From: Telluria beijingensis
Lineage (GTDB): Bacteria > Pseudomonadota > Gammaproteobacteria > Burkholderiales > Burkholderiaceae_D
DNA length: 64,000 nucleotides
Direction of reading: 5' to 3'
Assembly (NCBI RefSeq): GCF_030770395.1
Contig: NZ_CP132480.1
Span: forward strand, 3,873,072 to 3,937,071
Shown: positions 43,525-50,996 of the stretch, in pieces
How positions within the stretch are numbered: position 1 is the stretch's first letter
Layout: the number at the start of each line of letters is the position of its first letter
The notes under the pieces: generated by a model
Told to the model about the DNA's origin: nothing
What the model saw: the letters and a program-made list of their open reading frames with translations, nothing else
The model's database searches: none
Translations under genes and position numbers: made by a program

Positions 43525-44160
43525 TCAGGCGCGCTTGCGCTTGCGGCCGGCGGCCGGGGCGGCGTCGGCCGCCGGCTCGGTGGCGCCGGCGTCGGCCAGC
43601 AGCAGGTCGGTCATCAGGTCGGCGATCGCGGCCACGTCGCGCACGTCGCCCAGGTGCCGGTTCAGGGTGAAGCCGTCGAAGGCCATCCAGATCACGTGCG
43701 AGAACAGCTGGTTCTGCGCCAGGTGCGCGCGCTCGGCCGGCAGGCATTCGGCGATCAGCTCGGTCAGGTAGGTCTCGACGTCGACCAGCAGCGTGCTGGG
43801 CTTGGCCATGCCGTGCGGCGACACCGCCAGCGCCTCGATCAGGGCGTTGGCGAACGAATGGTCGGCCGATGGAATGTCGCCCCAGATGCCGGTGAACAGG
43901 CGCCGCAGCCGGGTGCGCGGCGTGCGGAACTTGCGCACCGATTCGGTGAGCGCCGCCAGCTGCTGCTCCAGCCACGGCGTATAGATCTCGTACAGGATGG
44001 CCAGCTTGGAGTCGAAATACACGTACAGGTTGGCCACCGTCATGTTCGATGCGCGGGCGATCTCCGACATGGTGGTCGAGGTATAGCCCTTGCGCGAAAA
44101 GAGGTCGAAGGCCGATGCGAGGATGGCGTCACGCATCTCGCTTTTTTTTATCTGCGCCAT
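43525..44160 (-). CDS. TetR-family transcriptional regulator
   Basis: A 211-residue regulator. The helix-turn-helix is typical: MRDAILASAFDLFSRKGYTS, then TTMSEIARASNMTVANLYVYF and DSKLAILYEIY. The C-terminal ligand domain is helical and ends in an alanine-rich, basic tail (AAGRKRKRA). The ATG at 44160 is used because the fold begins there, although the frame is open farther upstream. It sits between the porin-cat operon and the plus-strand Rieske array. An 11-bp motif repeated in both flanking regions makes it the best candidate regulator of both. Confidence 0.87.
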   Translation of the reverse strand: MAQIKKSEMRDAILASAFDLFSRKGYTSTTMSEIARASNMTVANLYVYFDSKLAILYEIYTPWLEQQLAALTESVRKFRTPRTRLRRLFTGIWGDIPSADHSFANALIEALAVSPHGMAKPSTLLVDVETYLTELIAECLPAERAHLAQNQLFSHVIWMAFDGFTLNRHLGDVRDVAAIADLMTDLLLADAGATEPAADAAPAAGRKRKRA

Positions 44161-44502
44161 GGTGTGGGGTCGGAATCTCGAGTTCGGATGGGATGCAATT
44201 CTAGCATGCTGCACTGCGCCAGGGTGGTGCGTATGCACGAACATAGTGCTTAAACGAATCAATTTGACTAAACATCATTCGTTATTGATGGCGATAGCCG
44301 TCATTTGTCCGGATCGTCGCAGCACCCCGCATGCTCCGATACGCTGGAGAAACATCACTATAAAGACGCGCGCGTGAACGGCGTCATCGTGCCGTAATAA
44401 TGCTTGACATTCATTTTTCGCTATTACAGAATGGGATTCGTTATTGGTACTTCAGATCTCTCCCCAGGGATCGAAGTCCGCAAACCACCAACGAGGGAAT
44501 CC
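44161..44502. promoter_or_regulatory. 342-bp control region of the TetR gene and the Rieske array
   Basis: No gene is supported. ATTCGTTATTG occurs exactly at 44277-44287 and again at 44436-44446, and AACGAAT (44253-44259) forms an inverted pair with the first copy. TTGACA at 44404-44409 and CAGAAT at 44427-44432 are 17 bp apart and could be the promoter of the plus-strand array. The second motif copy lies at the expected transcription start, a repressor position. The ATG of the Rieske oxygenase follows at 44503. Confidence 0.6.
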
Positions 44503-45780
44503 ATGAACAAAGTCATCAAGCTGCATCTGCACGACCGCTACCCGGAACTGGGCAAGGGTCCGGTGCCGGTTGAGCCGTACATCTCCGCGCCCTATTTCGA
44601 CAAGGAGCAGGCGAAGATCTTCAAGAAGACCTGGCTGCACGTGGGCCGGGTCGAAGAAATCCCGAAGGCCGGCGATTATTTCGTCAAGGACCTCGAGGCC
44701 TGCGAAGCCTCGATCATCGTCGTGCGCGACAAGGCCGGCTGCATCAACGCGATGCACAATGTGTGCTCGCACCGCATGAACCAGATCGTCTACGAGAAGC
44801 GCGGCCAGGCCCGCAAGTTCTTCTGCAAGTTCCACGGCTGGGCCTACGACCTCGAAGGCAAGCTGACCGGGGTGCCCGAAGAAGAATCCTTCTTCGACCT
44901 CGACAAATGCGATCACGGCCTGACGCGCGTGGCCTGCGACGTCTGGCAGGGCTTCATCTTCATCAACCTCGATCCGAACCCGGCGCTGTCGCTGGCCGAG
45001 TTCATGCAGCCGATGTTCCGCGACATCGAGGGCTACCCCTTCGACAAGATCACCACCGGCTTCCAATGGAGCACCGTGGTCAACTGTAACTGGAAGCTGG
45101 CGCTGGACGCCTTCCAGGAAGCCTACCACGTGGCCTATGTGCACGGCCGCTCGATTGCCGACGCGATCGACACCGCCGCCGACGGCGCCATGCCGCCGCT
45201 GGACGCCCTGTGCGGCGAATTCCACCGCCGGCTGTCGATCGCCGGCAATCCGAAGTCGGTGTATGGCAATCCGAACGCCGTCACCGCCGGCGGCGCCGCG
45301 GCCCAGCAGGCGATCGCCGATTCGGCCACTGCCAAGCCGATCGCGGCGGCCGCCCTGCGCGCCGGCCTGGGTTCGGCCACCCACCAGTTCCGCAAGGAAG
45401 ACCTGCCGAAAGGGATGAACTGGACGGGCCACGACAACTGGCTGTTCGACATCAACGTGGTGTTCCCCGACTTCTACCTGTCGCTGCGGCCGAACTACTT
45501 CCAGGCCTATAACTTCCGCCCGCTCTCGCAGGGCAAGACGCTGCTGGAGGCGCGGGTCTACTACCCCGAGATGAAGACCGCCGGCGGCCGCTTCTACCTC
45601 GAGTACATGAAGGTCGCGCTGCGCGACGTGCTGCTCGAAGACCTGAGCACGCTCGAGCGCACCCAGTCGGCGGTGCAGACCGGCGTCAAGAAGGAAATGC
45701 TGTTGCAGGATTTCGAACTGCTGGTGCGCCATGGCGCCCACGTGGTCGACCGCATCGTGAACGAAGAAACCAAGGCTTGA
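44503..45780 (+). CDS. Rieske-type ring-hydroxylating oxygenase, alpha subunit
   Basis: A 425-residue terminal oxygenase component. The Rieske [2Fe-2S] ligands are C88-S-H90 and C108-K-F-H111 (CSHRMN, FFCKFHGW). The mononuclear iron site is in ALDAFQEAYHVAYVHG, with H208 and H213 and the bridging carboxylate upstream. The iron-domain middle (residues 220-310) is longer and more alanine-rich than in benzoate dioxygenases. The ATG at 44503 follows GAGGGA. No classical beta subunit follows; reductase and ferredoxin partners are encoded at 47001 and 50612. It probably dihydroxylates or demethylates the pathway substrate to give a catechol or its precursor. Substrate is not predictable. Confidence 0.88.
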   Translation: MNKVIKLHLHDRYPELGKGPVPVEPYISAPYFDKEQAKIFKKTWLHVGRVEEIPKAGDYFVKDLEACEASIIVVRDKAGCINAMHNVCSHRMNQIVYEKRGQARKFFCKFHGWAYDLEGKLTGVPEEESFFDLDKCDHGLTRVACDVWQGFIFINLDPNPALSLAEFMQPMFRDIEGYPFDKITTGFQWSTVVNCNWKLALDAFQEAYHVAYVHGRSIADAIDTAADGAMPPLDALCGEFHRRLSIAGNPKSVYGNPNAVTAGGAAAQQAIADSATAKPIAAAALRAGLGSATHQFRKEDLPKGMNWTGHDNWLFDINVVFPDFYLSLRPNYFQAYNFRPLSQGKTLLEARVYYPEMKTAGGRFYLEYMKVALRDVLLEDLSTLERTQSAVQTGVKKEMLLQDFELLVRHGAHVVDRIVNEETKA

Positions 45781-45788
45781 GGACCAGC

Positions 45789-46148
45789 ATGAGCACCCAT
45801 CAGAACCCACCGACCCTGCCGCCGCGCTTCGCCGCGCTCCAGACCTACATCCACTGGAGCCTGGCGACCGAGACCGAACGCACCCGCATGCGCAATACCA
45901 GCCAGATGGCCGAGATCGTGGCCTTCAAGGATGCGATGCTGGTCGAAGTCGACGCGATCGTCGACTACCTCAACGGCTTCCCGCTGGACGCCATGCCGCC
46001 GCAGGAAGCAGCGCTGATGCACATGCTGCTGTCGCTGGCCGAAGTGGCGCCGGCGGTCGAGGCCTACCGCCAGCCGGGCGTGATCGACGGCTATGCCTTC
46101 GAGCGCTTCAAGGCCGACGAAACCTTCGTCATGCGGCCGCCGATCTGA
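45789..46148 (+). CDS. Small protein of unknown function in the Rieske array
   Basis: A 119-residue soluble, mostly helical protein (ALQTYIHWSLATETERTRMR, MAEIVAFKDAMLVEVDAIVDYLNGF region, and MHMLLSLAEVAPAVEAYRQPG). I do not recognise it. GAGGA precedes the ATG, and it starts 8 bp after the oxygenase stop. This position raises the possibility of an accessory subunit of the oxygenase, but it does not resemble the NTF2-fold beta subunits. Confidence 0.65.
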   Translation: MSTHQNPPTLPPRFAALQTYIHWSLATETERTRMRNTSQMAEIVAFKDAMLVEVDAIVDYLNGFPLDAMPPQEAALMHMLLSLAEVAPAVEAYRQPGVIDGYAFERFKADETFVMRPPI

Positions 46149-46177
46149 GCCCCCGACCCATCCACTGAAAGGAATGA

Positions 46178-46594
46178 ATGATGGCTAAATGCAGGATCTT
46201 TGCCATTGACGACAACCTGAAGGAAGTCGTCGCCGGCGGCTTGTACGGCAAGCACCTGTTCGGCGCGACCGTCAGCGTGGCGGTGGTCAAGTTCGTCGAG
46301 GAGCGCGGACGCGACCTGCCGGCCAAGTCGCACAGCCACGGCGAGGAAGCCTCGCTGCAGCTGGCGGGCGGCTGCTCGGTGTTCGAGAGCAGCGACAGCG
46401 AGACGAGCGATTTCGAGTCGGTGATGAACAGCGGCGACGCCCTGATCATCCCGGCCAACGCCATGCACTACGGCAGCAATACCTTCGGCCCGGAAGGCGT
46501 GTCGCTGCGCCTGAACGTGGTCACCCCGGCGCGCGCCGAATACGGTCCCGAGGATTCGACGCCGTACTATCCCCTCAAGGGCAGGAGCGCATGA
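46178..46594 (+). CDS. Cupin-domain protein (first of two)
   Basis: A 138-residue single-cupin protein. The metal motif is recognisable (AKSHSHGEEASLQLAGG for the first histidines and glutamate, then NSGDALIIPANAMHYGSN for the second). The start is at one of two adjacent ATGs (46178 or 46181) after AAAGGA. Small cupins can be dioxygenases, isomerases or ligand sensors. Its stop overlaps the next start (ATGA), so the two cupins are probably made together. Confidence 0.78.
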   Translation: MMAKCRIFAIDDNLKEVVAGGLYGKHLFGATVSVAVVKFVEERGRDLPAKSHSHGEEASLQLAGGCSVFESSDSETSDFESVMNSGDALIIPANAMHYGSNTFGPEGVSLRLNVVTPARAEYGPEDSTPYYPLKGRSA

Positions 46595-47004
46595 ACATGA
46601 CGACTACCATGAGCATCGTCGGACAGGCCGAAGGCGGCGCCGTGCGCCATTGCGAATCGCTGCAGATCGACTGGCGCGCGCCGGATGCGGCGCCCCAGGT
46701 GGGCACGGTCGATGGCGAGCACCTGTCGATCTCGATCGCCGTGTTCCGCCAGGGCCAGCAGAGCGAGGCGGCGCCGCAGCCGCAGGGCGAGGAAGTGGCG
46801 ACCGTGCTGGAAGGCGTGTTCCTGGTCGAGGCGGCCGGCGAGCGCTACGAGCTGGTGCCGGGCGAGGGCATCATCATCCCGCCGCGCGAGCCGCGCAGCT
46901 GGACCTGCCAGAGCGAGCGCGGGGCCCTGTACCGGGTCCTCGTCAGCCTCGACAATCCGGCGCCGGCTCCGGCGTCGACCCCGGCGCAAGGGAAGGCCGC
47001 ATGA
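46591..47004 (+). CDS. Cupin-domain protein (second of two)
   Basis: A 137-residue protein with a weaker cupin pattern (LSISIAVFRQGQQSEAAPQP, EEVATVLEGVFLVEAAGERY, LVPGEGIIIPPREPRSWTCQ). The usual histidines of the first motif are absent, since HxH is replaced by residues such as QSEAAPQPQGEE. Metal binding is therefore uncertain. ATGA overlaps at both ends tie it to the first cupin and the reductase. Confidence 0.72.
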   Translation: MNMTTTMSIVGQAEGGAVRHCESLQIDWRAPDAAPQVGTVDGEHLSISIAVFRQGQQSEAAPQPQGEEVATVLEGVFLVEAAGERYELVPGEGIIIPPREPRSWTCQSERGALYRVLVSLDNPAPAPASTPAQGKAA

Positions 47005-48239
47005 ACGCGCCGCACGTGCTGATCGCGGGCGCCGGCCATGCCGGCGGGCGCGTGGCCCAGGCGCTGCGCGCGGCCGGCTTCGCGGGACGCGTGACGCTGG
47101 TGGGCGATGAACCGTATGCGCCCTACGAACGGCCGGCCCTGTCGAAGGACATGCTGGTCGGCGCCAAGGGCGTGAGCGACCTGGTCCTGCAGCCCCATGC
47201 GTTCTGGCAGGACGAGGCGAACCTGGCGCGGCGCCAGGGCCGGATCGTGAAAGTGAGCCCGGAGCGCAGTGCGCTGCTGGACGACGGTGCGACGATCGAC
47301 TTCGACATCCTGGTGGTCGCCACCGGCGGCGCCGCGCGCCGGCTGGCGATTCCCGGCGCCGATGCACCCGAAGTGCGCACCCTGCGCACCATGGATGACT
47401 GCCTGGCGCTGCGGCCGGCCATGGCCGCCGGACGGCGCCTGGTGGTGATCGGCGGCGGCGTAATCGGCATGGAGGCCGCCGCCAGCGCGGTGGCGATGGG
47501 CATGCGGGCGACCGTGCTGGAAGGCGGCGCGCGGGTCATGGCGCGCTGCCTGCCGCCGGAAGGCTCGCACTGGCTGCAGGCGCTGCACGTGCAACATGGC
47601 GTGAGCGTCGAGACCGATGTGCGGCTCGACCTGCTGGCGCGCAAGGAGGGCAGCACCGCCGGCGTGTCCGTCGTCGGCCGCCAGGCCGGCGCGGTGCGCA
47701 CCTGGGACGCCGACCTGGTGCTGGTGGCGGTGGGCATCGCGCCCGACACCGCCTTCCTCGAAGGCAGCGGCGTCGCCCTCGACAACGGCGTGCTGGCCGA
47801 CGAAAACCACCGCAACCCGGGCGCGCCCTGGTGCTATGCGGTCGGCGACATCGCGAATATGCACAACCCGCTGTATGGACGCCATGTGCGCCAGGAGACC
47901 TGGCGCAACGCCGAGAACGGCGCGCGCGCGGTGGCGGCCGCCATCGTCGGCGCGCCGGACACGCACGTCGAACTGCCGTGGATGTGGACCGACCAGCATG
48001 GACGCAATATCCAGGTGGTCGGCATGTACACGCCGGGCGACCTGGTGGTGTCCCGCATCGCCCCGTCCGAGGCCAGCGGCGTGCTGCTGTGGCTGCACGA
48101 GGGCAGGGTGGCGGGCGGCATGCTGGTCGACTGCGGACGCGAACGCAAGCAGCTCGAGGCGCTGGTGCGCCGCGGCGCCGCGGTCGACGCCGCGATCCTG
48201 GGCGACCCCGCAATCCCGCTCAAGGAGCTCGCCAAGTGA
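47001..48239 (+). CDS. FAD-dependent ferredoxin reductase (Rieske oxygenase system)
   Basis: A 412-residue flavoprotein of the NADH:ferredoxin reductase type (BphA4/ThcD-like). Two dinucleotide folds are present: HVLIAGAGHAGGRVAQALR at the N-terminus for FAD and LVVIGGGVIGMEAAASAVAMG near residue 150 for NAD. The motif YAPYERPALSKDML, LVVATGGAARRL and the late FAD motif CYAVGDIANMHNPL are also present. It most likely passes electrons from NADH to the Rieske ferredoxin at 50612 and so to the oxygenase at 44503. The start overlaps the cupin stop (ATGA). Confidence 0.87.
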   Translation: MNAPHVLIAGAGHAGGRVAQALRAAGFAGRVTLVGDEPYAPYERPALSKDMLVGAKGVSDLVLQPHAFWQDEANLARRQGRIVKVSPERSALLDDGATIDFDILVVATGGAARRLAIPGADAPEVRTLRTMDDCLALRPAMAAGRRLVVIGGGVIGMEAAASAVAMGMRATVLEGGARVMARCLPPEGSHWLQALHVQHGVSVETDVRLDLLARKEGSTAGVSVVGRQAGAVRTWDADLVLVAVGIAPDTAFLEGSGVALDNGVLADENHRNPGAPWCYAVGDIANMHNPLYGRHVRQETWRNAENGARAVAAAIVGAPDTHVELPWMWTDQHGRNIQVVGMYTPGDLVVSRIAPSEASGVLLWLHEGRVAGGMLVDCGRERKQLEALVRRGAAVDAAILGDPAIPLKELAK

Positions 48240-48808
48240 GCCACGACCTGGAACAGCGGCTGGCGCGGCTCGAAGCCGCCGAGGCGATCCGCCAGCTCAA
48301 GGCGCGCTACGCCCGGCTGGCCGACGCCAAGTACGGCAGCGACTATCGGCGCCAGCCGGCGCCCGTCATGCTGGAGATCGCGCGCGCGCAGGCCGACTGC
48401 TTCGCCGAGGACGCCCGTTGGGACGGCGGCCCCGGCTTCGGCGCCAGCCTGGTCGGCCGGGCGGCGCTGGCCGACTGGTTCGCCCGCTCGCCCTGGTGCT
48501 GGGCGCTGCATTACTACACCAGCCCCGAAATCGCGGTCGAGGGCGAGCGCGCCCACGCCAGCTGGCGGCTGTGGCAGATCGCACTGCGCGATCCGGGCGG
48601 CCAGGCGCTGCTGCTGGCCGCCGTCACCCACGAAGACTATGCGCGCCAGCCCGATGGTAACTGGCTGTGCACGCAGATGCGCTTCGAACAGACCCAGATG
48701 TTGCCGGTTGGCGCAGGAAGCTTCCCGCTGGCGACGTCGTTCGAACAGATTCCCTCCGCCGGCAGCGGCGCGGAGCAACCATTCATTCCACCTGTGACCC
48801 CACGATGA
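48236..48808 (+). CDS. SnoaL-like protein (NTF2 fold) in the Rieske array
   Basis: A 190-residue protein with the SnoaL_4 type start (LEQRLARLEAAEAIRQLKAR, YARLADAKYGSDY) and the beta-rich half around HYYTSPEIAVEGERAHASW. Family members include dehydratases and isomerases, and ring-hydroxylating beta subunits share the same fold, so either role is conceivable. It starts with GTG at 48236, overlapping the reductase stop (GTGA), with AAGGAG eight bases upstream. A proline-rich tail of about 25 residues follows the fold. Confidence 0.78.
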   Translation: MSHDLEQRLARLEAAEAIRQLKARYARLADAKYGSDYRRQPAPVMLEIARAQADCFAEDARWDGGPGFGASLVGRAALADWFARSPWCWALHYYTSPEIAVEGERAHASWRLWQIALRDPGGQALLLAAVTHEDYARQPDGNWLCTQMRFEQTQMLPVGAGSFPLATSFEQIPSAGSGAEQPFIPPVTPR

Positions 48809-49683
48809 ATCACATCCTACCCATCACCACCGCCAGTGCGCCGCCGGAGGGCTGCGCGCACGGGAGCTGCGGCGACTTCACGATCGCCGAGAACCTGTGC
48901 CAGGTCGTCAGCAACGACTGGGTGAACGCCGAGTACAAGCACCTGGTGCTGACCGCCCCGCAGCCCGCGCTGGCGGTCTTGCCCGGCCAGTTCTTCCACC
49001 TGCAATGTCCGCCCTCGGGCGAGGACGTGCCCTACCTGCGCCGTCCGATGAGCCTGTACCGCGTCAATCCGGAACAGTGCACCATCGAGTTCCTGTACAA
49101 GGTGCAGGGCGCCGGCACGCGCGGCCTGGCCACGCTCGATCCGGGCGCCACGCTGGATGCCTTCGGCCCGGTCGGCAAGGGCTTCGAACTGCCGGAAGGC
49201 AGCCGCCACCTGCTGCTGCTGGCGCGCGGGGTCGGACTGGCCACCATGGCGCCGCTGGCGCAGTATGCGGCCGGCCGCGGCGTGCGCGTCACCGCCATCC
49301 TGAGCGCGCGGGCGCCGGAACTGGTCATGTCCGAAGACTACCTGCGCGAGGTCGGCGCCGAAGTCATCGTGGTGCACGACCAGGACGGCAGCAGCGATAT
49401 CGCGCACATCGAGAAACTGGTGCGCGAGCGCCATGCCGAGCTGCCGTTCGACCTGCTCACCACCTGCGGCTCGAATCGCTTCCTGCTGGCGCTGCAACGC
49501 CTGGGCAAGGAACTGGGCGTGCCGGGCCAGGTGGCGCTCGAGCAGCTGATGGGCTGCGCGCTTGGCATGTGTTTTGCATGTGTACGGCCATTCCGCGCCG
49601 ACGCGGATTCGGAAACCCTGAGCTACCGGCGCGTATGCTGGGACGGCCCGGTGTTTGACGTACAGGAGACGGTGACATGGTAG
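48805..49683 (+). CDS. PyrK-like electron-transfer flavoprotein
   Basis: A 292-residue protein with the layout of the dihydroorotate dehydrogenase B electron-transfer subunit. A ferredoxin-reductase FAD barrel has RRPMSLY at residues 79-85, then comes an NAD-binding half, and a C-terminal [2Fe-2S] site has C251, C256, C259 and C278 (CALGMCFAC...CW). The NAD loop reads LLARGVGLATMAPL instead of the common GGxGxAPL. An extra N-terminal stretch holds EGCAHGSCG. It is coupled to its upstream gene (ATGA) and overlaps the PyrD-like gene by 7 bp. The pair probably forms an NAD-linked oxidoreductase for a cyclic amide or dihydro-heterocycle and not for pyrimidine synthesis. Confidence 0.82.
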   Translation: MNHILPITTASAPPEGCAHGSCGDFTIAENLCQVVSNDWVNAEYKHLVLTAPQPALAVLPGQFFHLQCPPSGEDVPYLRRPMSLYRVNPEQCTIEFLYKVQGAGTRGLATLDPGATLDAFGPVGKGFELPEGSRHLLLLARGVGLATMAPLAQYAAGRGVRVTAILSARAPELVMSEDYLREVGAEVIVVHDQDGSSDIAHIEKLVRERHAELPFDLLTTCGSNRFLLALQRLGKELGVPGQVALEQLMGCALGMCFACVRPFRADADSETLSYRRVCWDGPVFDVQETVTW

Positions 49684-50615
49684 ACATGAGCGTATCGATC
49701 GGCGGATTGACCCTGCAGAATCCGATCATGCCGGGTTCCGGCACCTTCGCCGAAGGCATGGCCAAGGTGTTCGACCTGAACCAGCTGGGGGCGATCGTCA
49801 CCAAGACCCTCACCAACGACCTGCGCGAGGGCAACCGCCCGCCGCGCGTGGCCGAGCTGCGCAACGCGACCCTGTTCTCGATCGGCATCCCGAGCAAGGG
49901 GCCGGACCACTACGTGAACGAACTGGTGCCGTTCTACCGGAACTACACGCCGCCGCTGGTGGCCAGCATCTCGGCCAATACCGCCGAGGAGTTCGGCGAA
50001 CTGGCGGCGCGCCTGAGCGTGCCCGGGGTGGTGGCGATCGAGGCCAATATCTCGTGCCCGAACCTCAAGAAGGACGGCCAGGCCTTCGGCATGGACCCCT
50101 ACGCCACCGAGGCGGTGATCCGCTCGATGAAGGACGCCACCAAGGTGCAGGTGTGGGCCAAGCTGTCGCCCAATGTCGGCAGCATTGCCGTCATCGCCCG
50201 CGCGGCCGAACTGGGCGGCGCGGACGCCCTGGTCAGTTCCAATGCCTTGCTGGCGATGGCGATCGATATCGAGAGCCACCGGCCGAAGGTCGCCAACCTG
50301 ATGGGCGGCATCACCGGCAGCGCCACCAAGCCGATCCAGCTGCGCATGGCCTACCAGGCGGCGCAGGCGGTGTCGATCCCGGTGATCGGCTGCGGCGGCA
50401 TTTCCAGCGCCGAGGATGCGATCGAATACATGCTGGCCGGCTGCAGCGCGGTGCAGGTCGGCACCGCCAACTTCATCAGCGCCAATGCCATGCCGCGCAT
50501 CATCGCCGACATGCAGGCCTATTGCGTGCGGCGCGGCGTCACCCGTATCCGCGACCTGATCGGCGCCATGAAGATGCACGAAGCGAATATGCTGGAATTG
50601 AGGGCCGGCCTATGA
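49677..50615 (+). CDS. PyrD-like flavoprotein (dihydroorotate dehydrogenase class 1B family)
   Basis: A 312-residue FMN TIM-barrel enzyme. Family motifs are MPGSGTFAEG at the start, TKTLTNDLREGN, GIPSKGPDHYV, the active-site segment NISCPNLKKDGQ with the class 1 cysteine base C127, VWAKLSPNVGSIA with the FMN lysine, and GCGGISSAEDAIEYMLAGCSAVQVGTA in parts near residues 235-265. AGGAG precedes the ATG at 49677. Class 1B enzymes work with a PyrK partner, which is encoded immediately upstream. Being deep in a catabolic array, it more likely oxidises or reduces a pathway intermediate with a dihydropyrimidine-like or enamide group. Confidence 0.85.
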   Translation: MVDMSVSIGGLTLQNPIMPGSGTFAEGMAKVFDLNQLGAIVTKTLTNDLREGNRPPRVAELRNATLFSIGIPSKGPDHYVNELVPFYRNYTPPLVASISANTAEEFGELAARLSVPGVVAIEANISCPNLKKDGQAFGMDPYATEAVIRSMKDATKVQVWAKLSPNVGSIAVIARAAELGGADALVSSNALLAMAIDIESHRPKVANLMGGITGSATKPIQLRMAYQAAQAVSIPVIGCGGISSAEDAIEYMLAGCSAVQVGTANFISANAMPRIIADMQAYCVRRGVTRIRDLIGAMKMHEANMLELRAGL

Positions 50616-50995
50616 CGACCGAAGCGATCGTCCACCTGCCCGGCGCGCTGGATGTGGCGCCGGCCGCTACCGCCGACGCCGACGGCTGGATCGCCCTGGG
50701 CAGCATGGACCAGGTGTTCGGCGCCCGTGCCTGCCACTCGCTCCGGGTGGGGAATGTGCAGGTGGGCCTGTTCCTGGTCGAGGGCGAGATCTATGCCATC
50801 GACGACATCTGCAGCCATGGCAATGCCAAATTGTCCGAGGGCGACCTCGATGGCTTCGAGGTCGAGTGTCCGCTGCACGCTGGTCTGTTCGACATCCGCT
50901 CCGGCAAGGCCCTGTCGGCCCCGGTCACGCGCGACGTGCGCAGCCACGGCATACGCCGCGACGGCGAGCTGCTGTTCATCCGGATGGCTTCCTGA
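50612..50995 (+). CDS. Rieske [2Fe-2S] ferredoxin
   Basis: A 127-residue protein. The cluster ligands are C67-S-H69 and C86-P-L-H89 (CSHGNAKLSEG, VECPLHAGLFD), followed by the ferredoxin-type end VTRDVRSHGIRRDGELLFIR. Size and motif fit the ferredoxin of a three-component aromatic oxygenase. It starts on an ATGA overlap with the PyrD-like gene. It can connect the reductase at 47001 to the oxygenase at 44503 although both lie several genes upstream. Confidence 0.88.
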   Translation: MTTEAIVHLPGALDVAPAATADADGWIALGSMDQVFGARACHSLRVGNVQVGLFLVEGEIYAIDDICSHGNAKLSEGDLDGFEVECPLHAGLFDIRSGKALSAPVTRDVRSHGIRRDGELLFIRMAS

Positions 50996-50996
50996 G

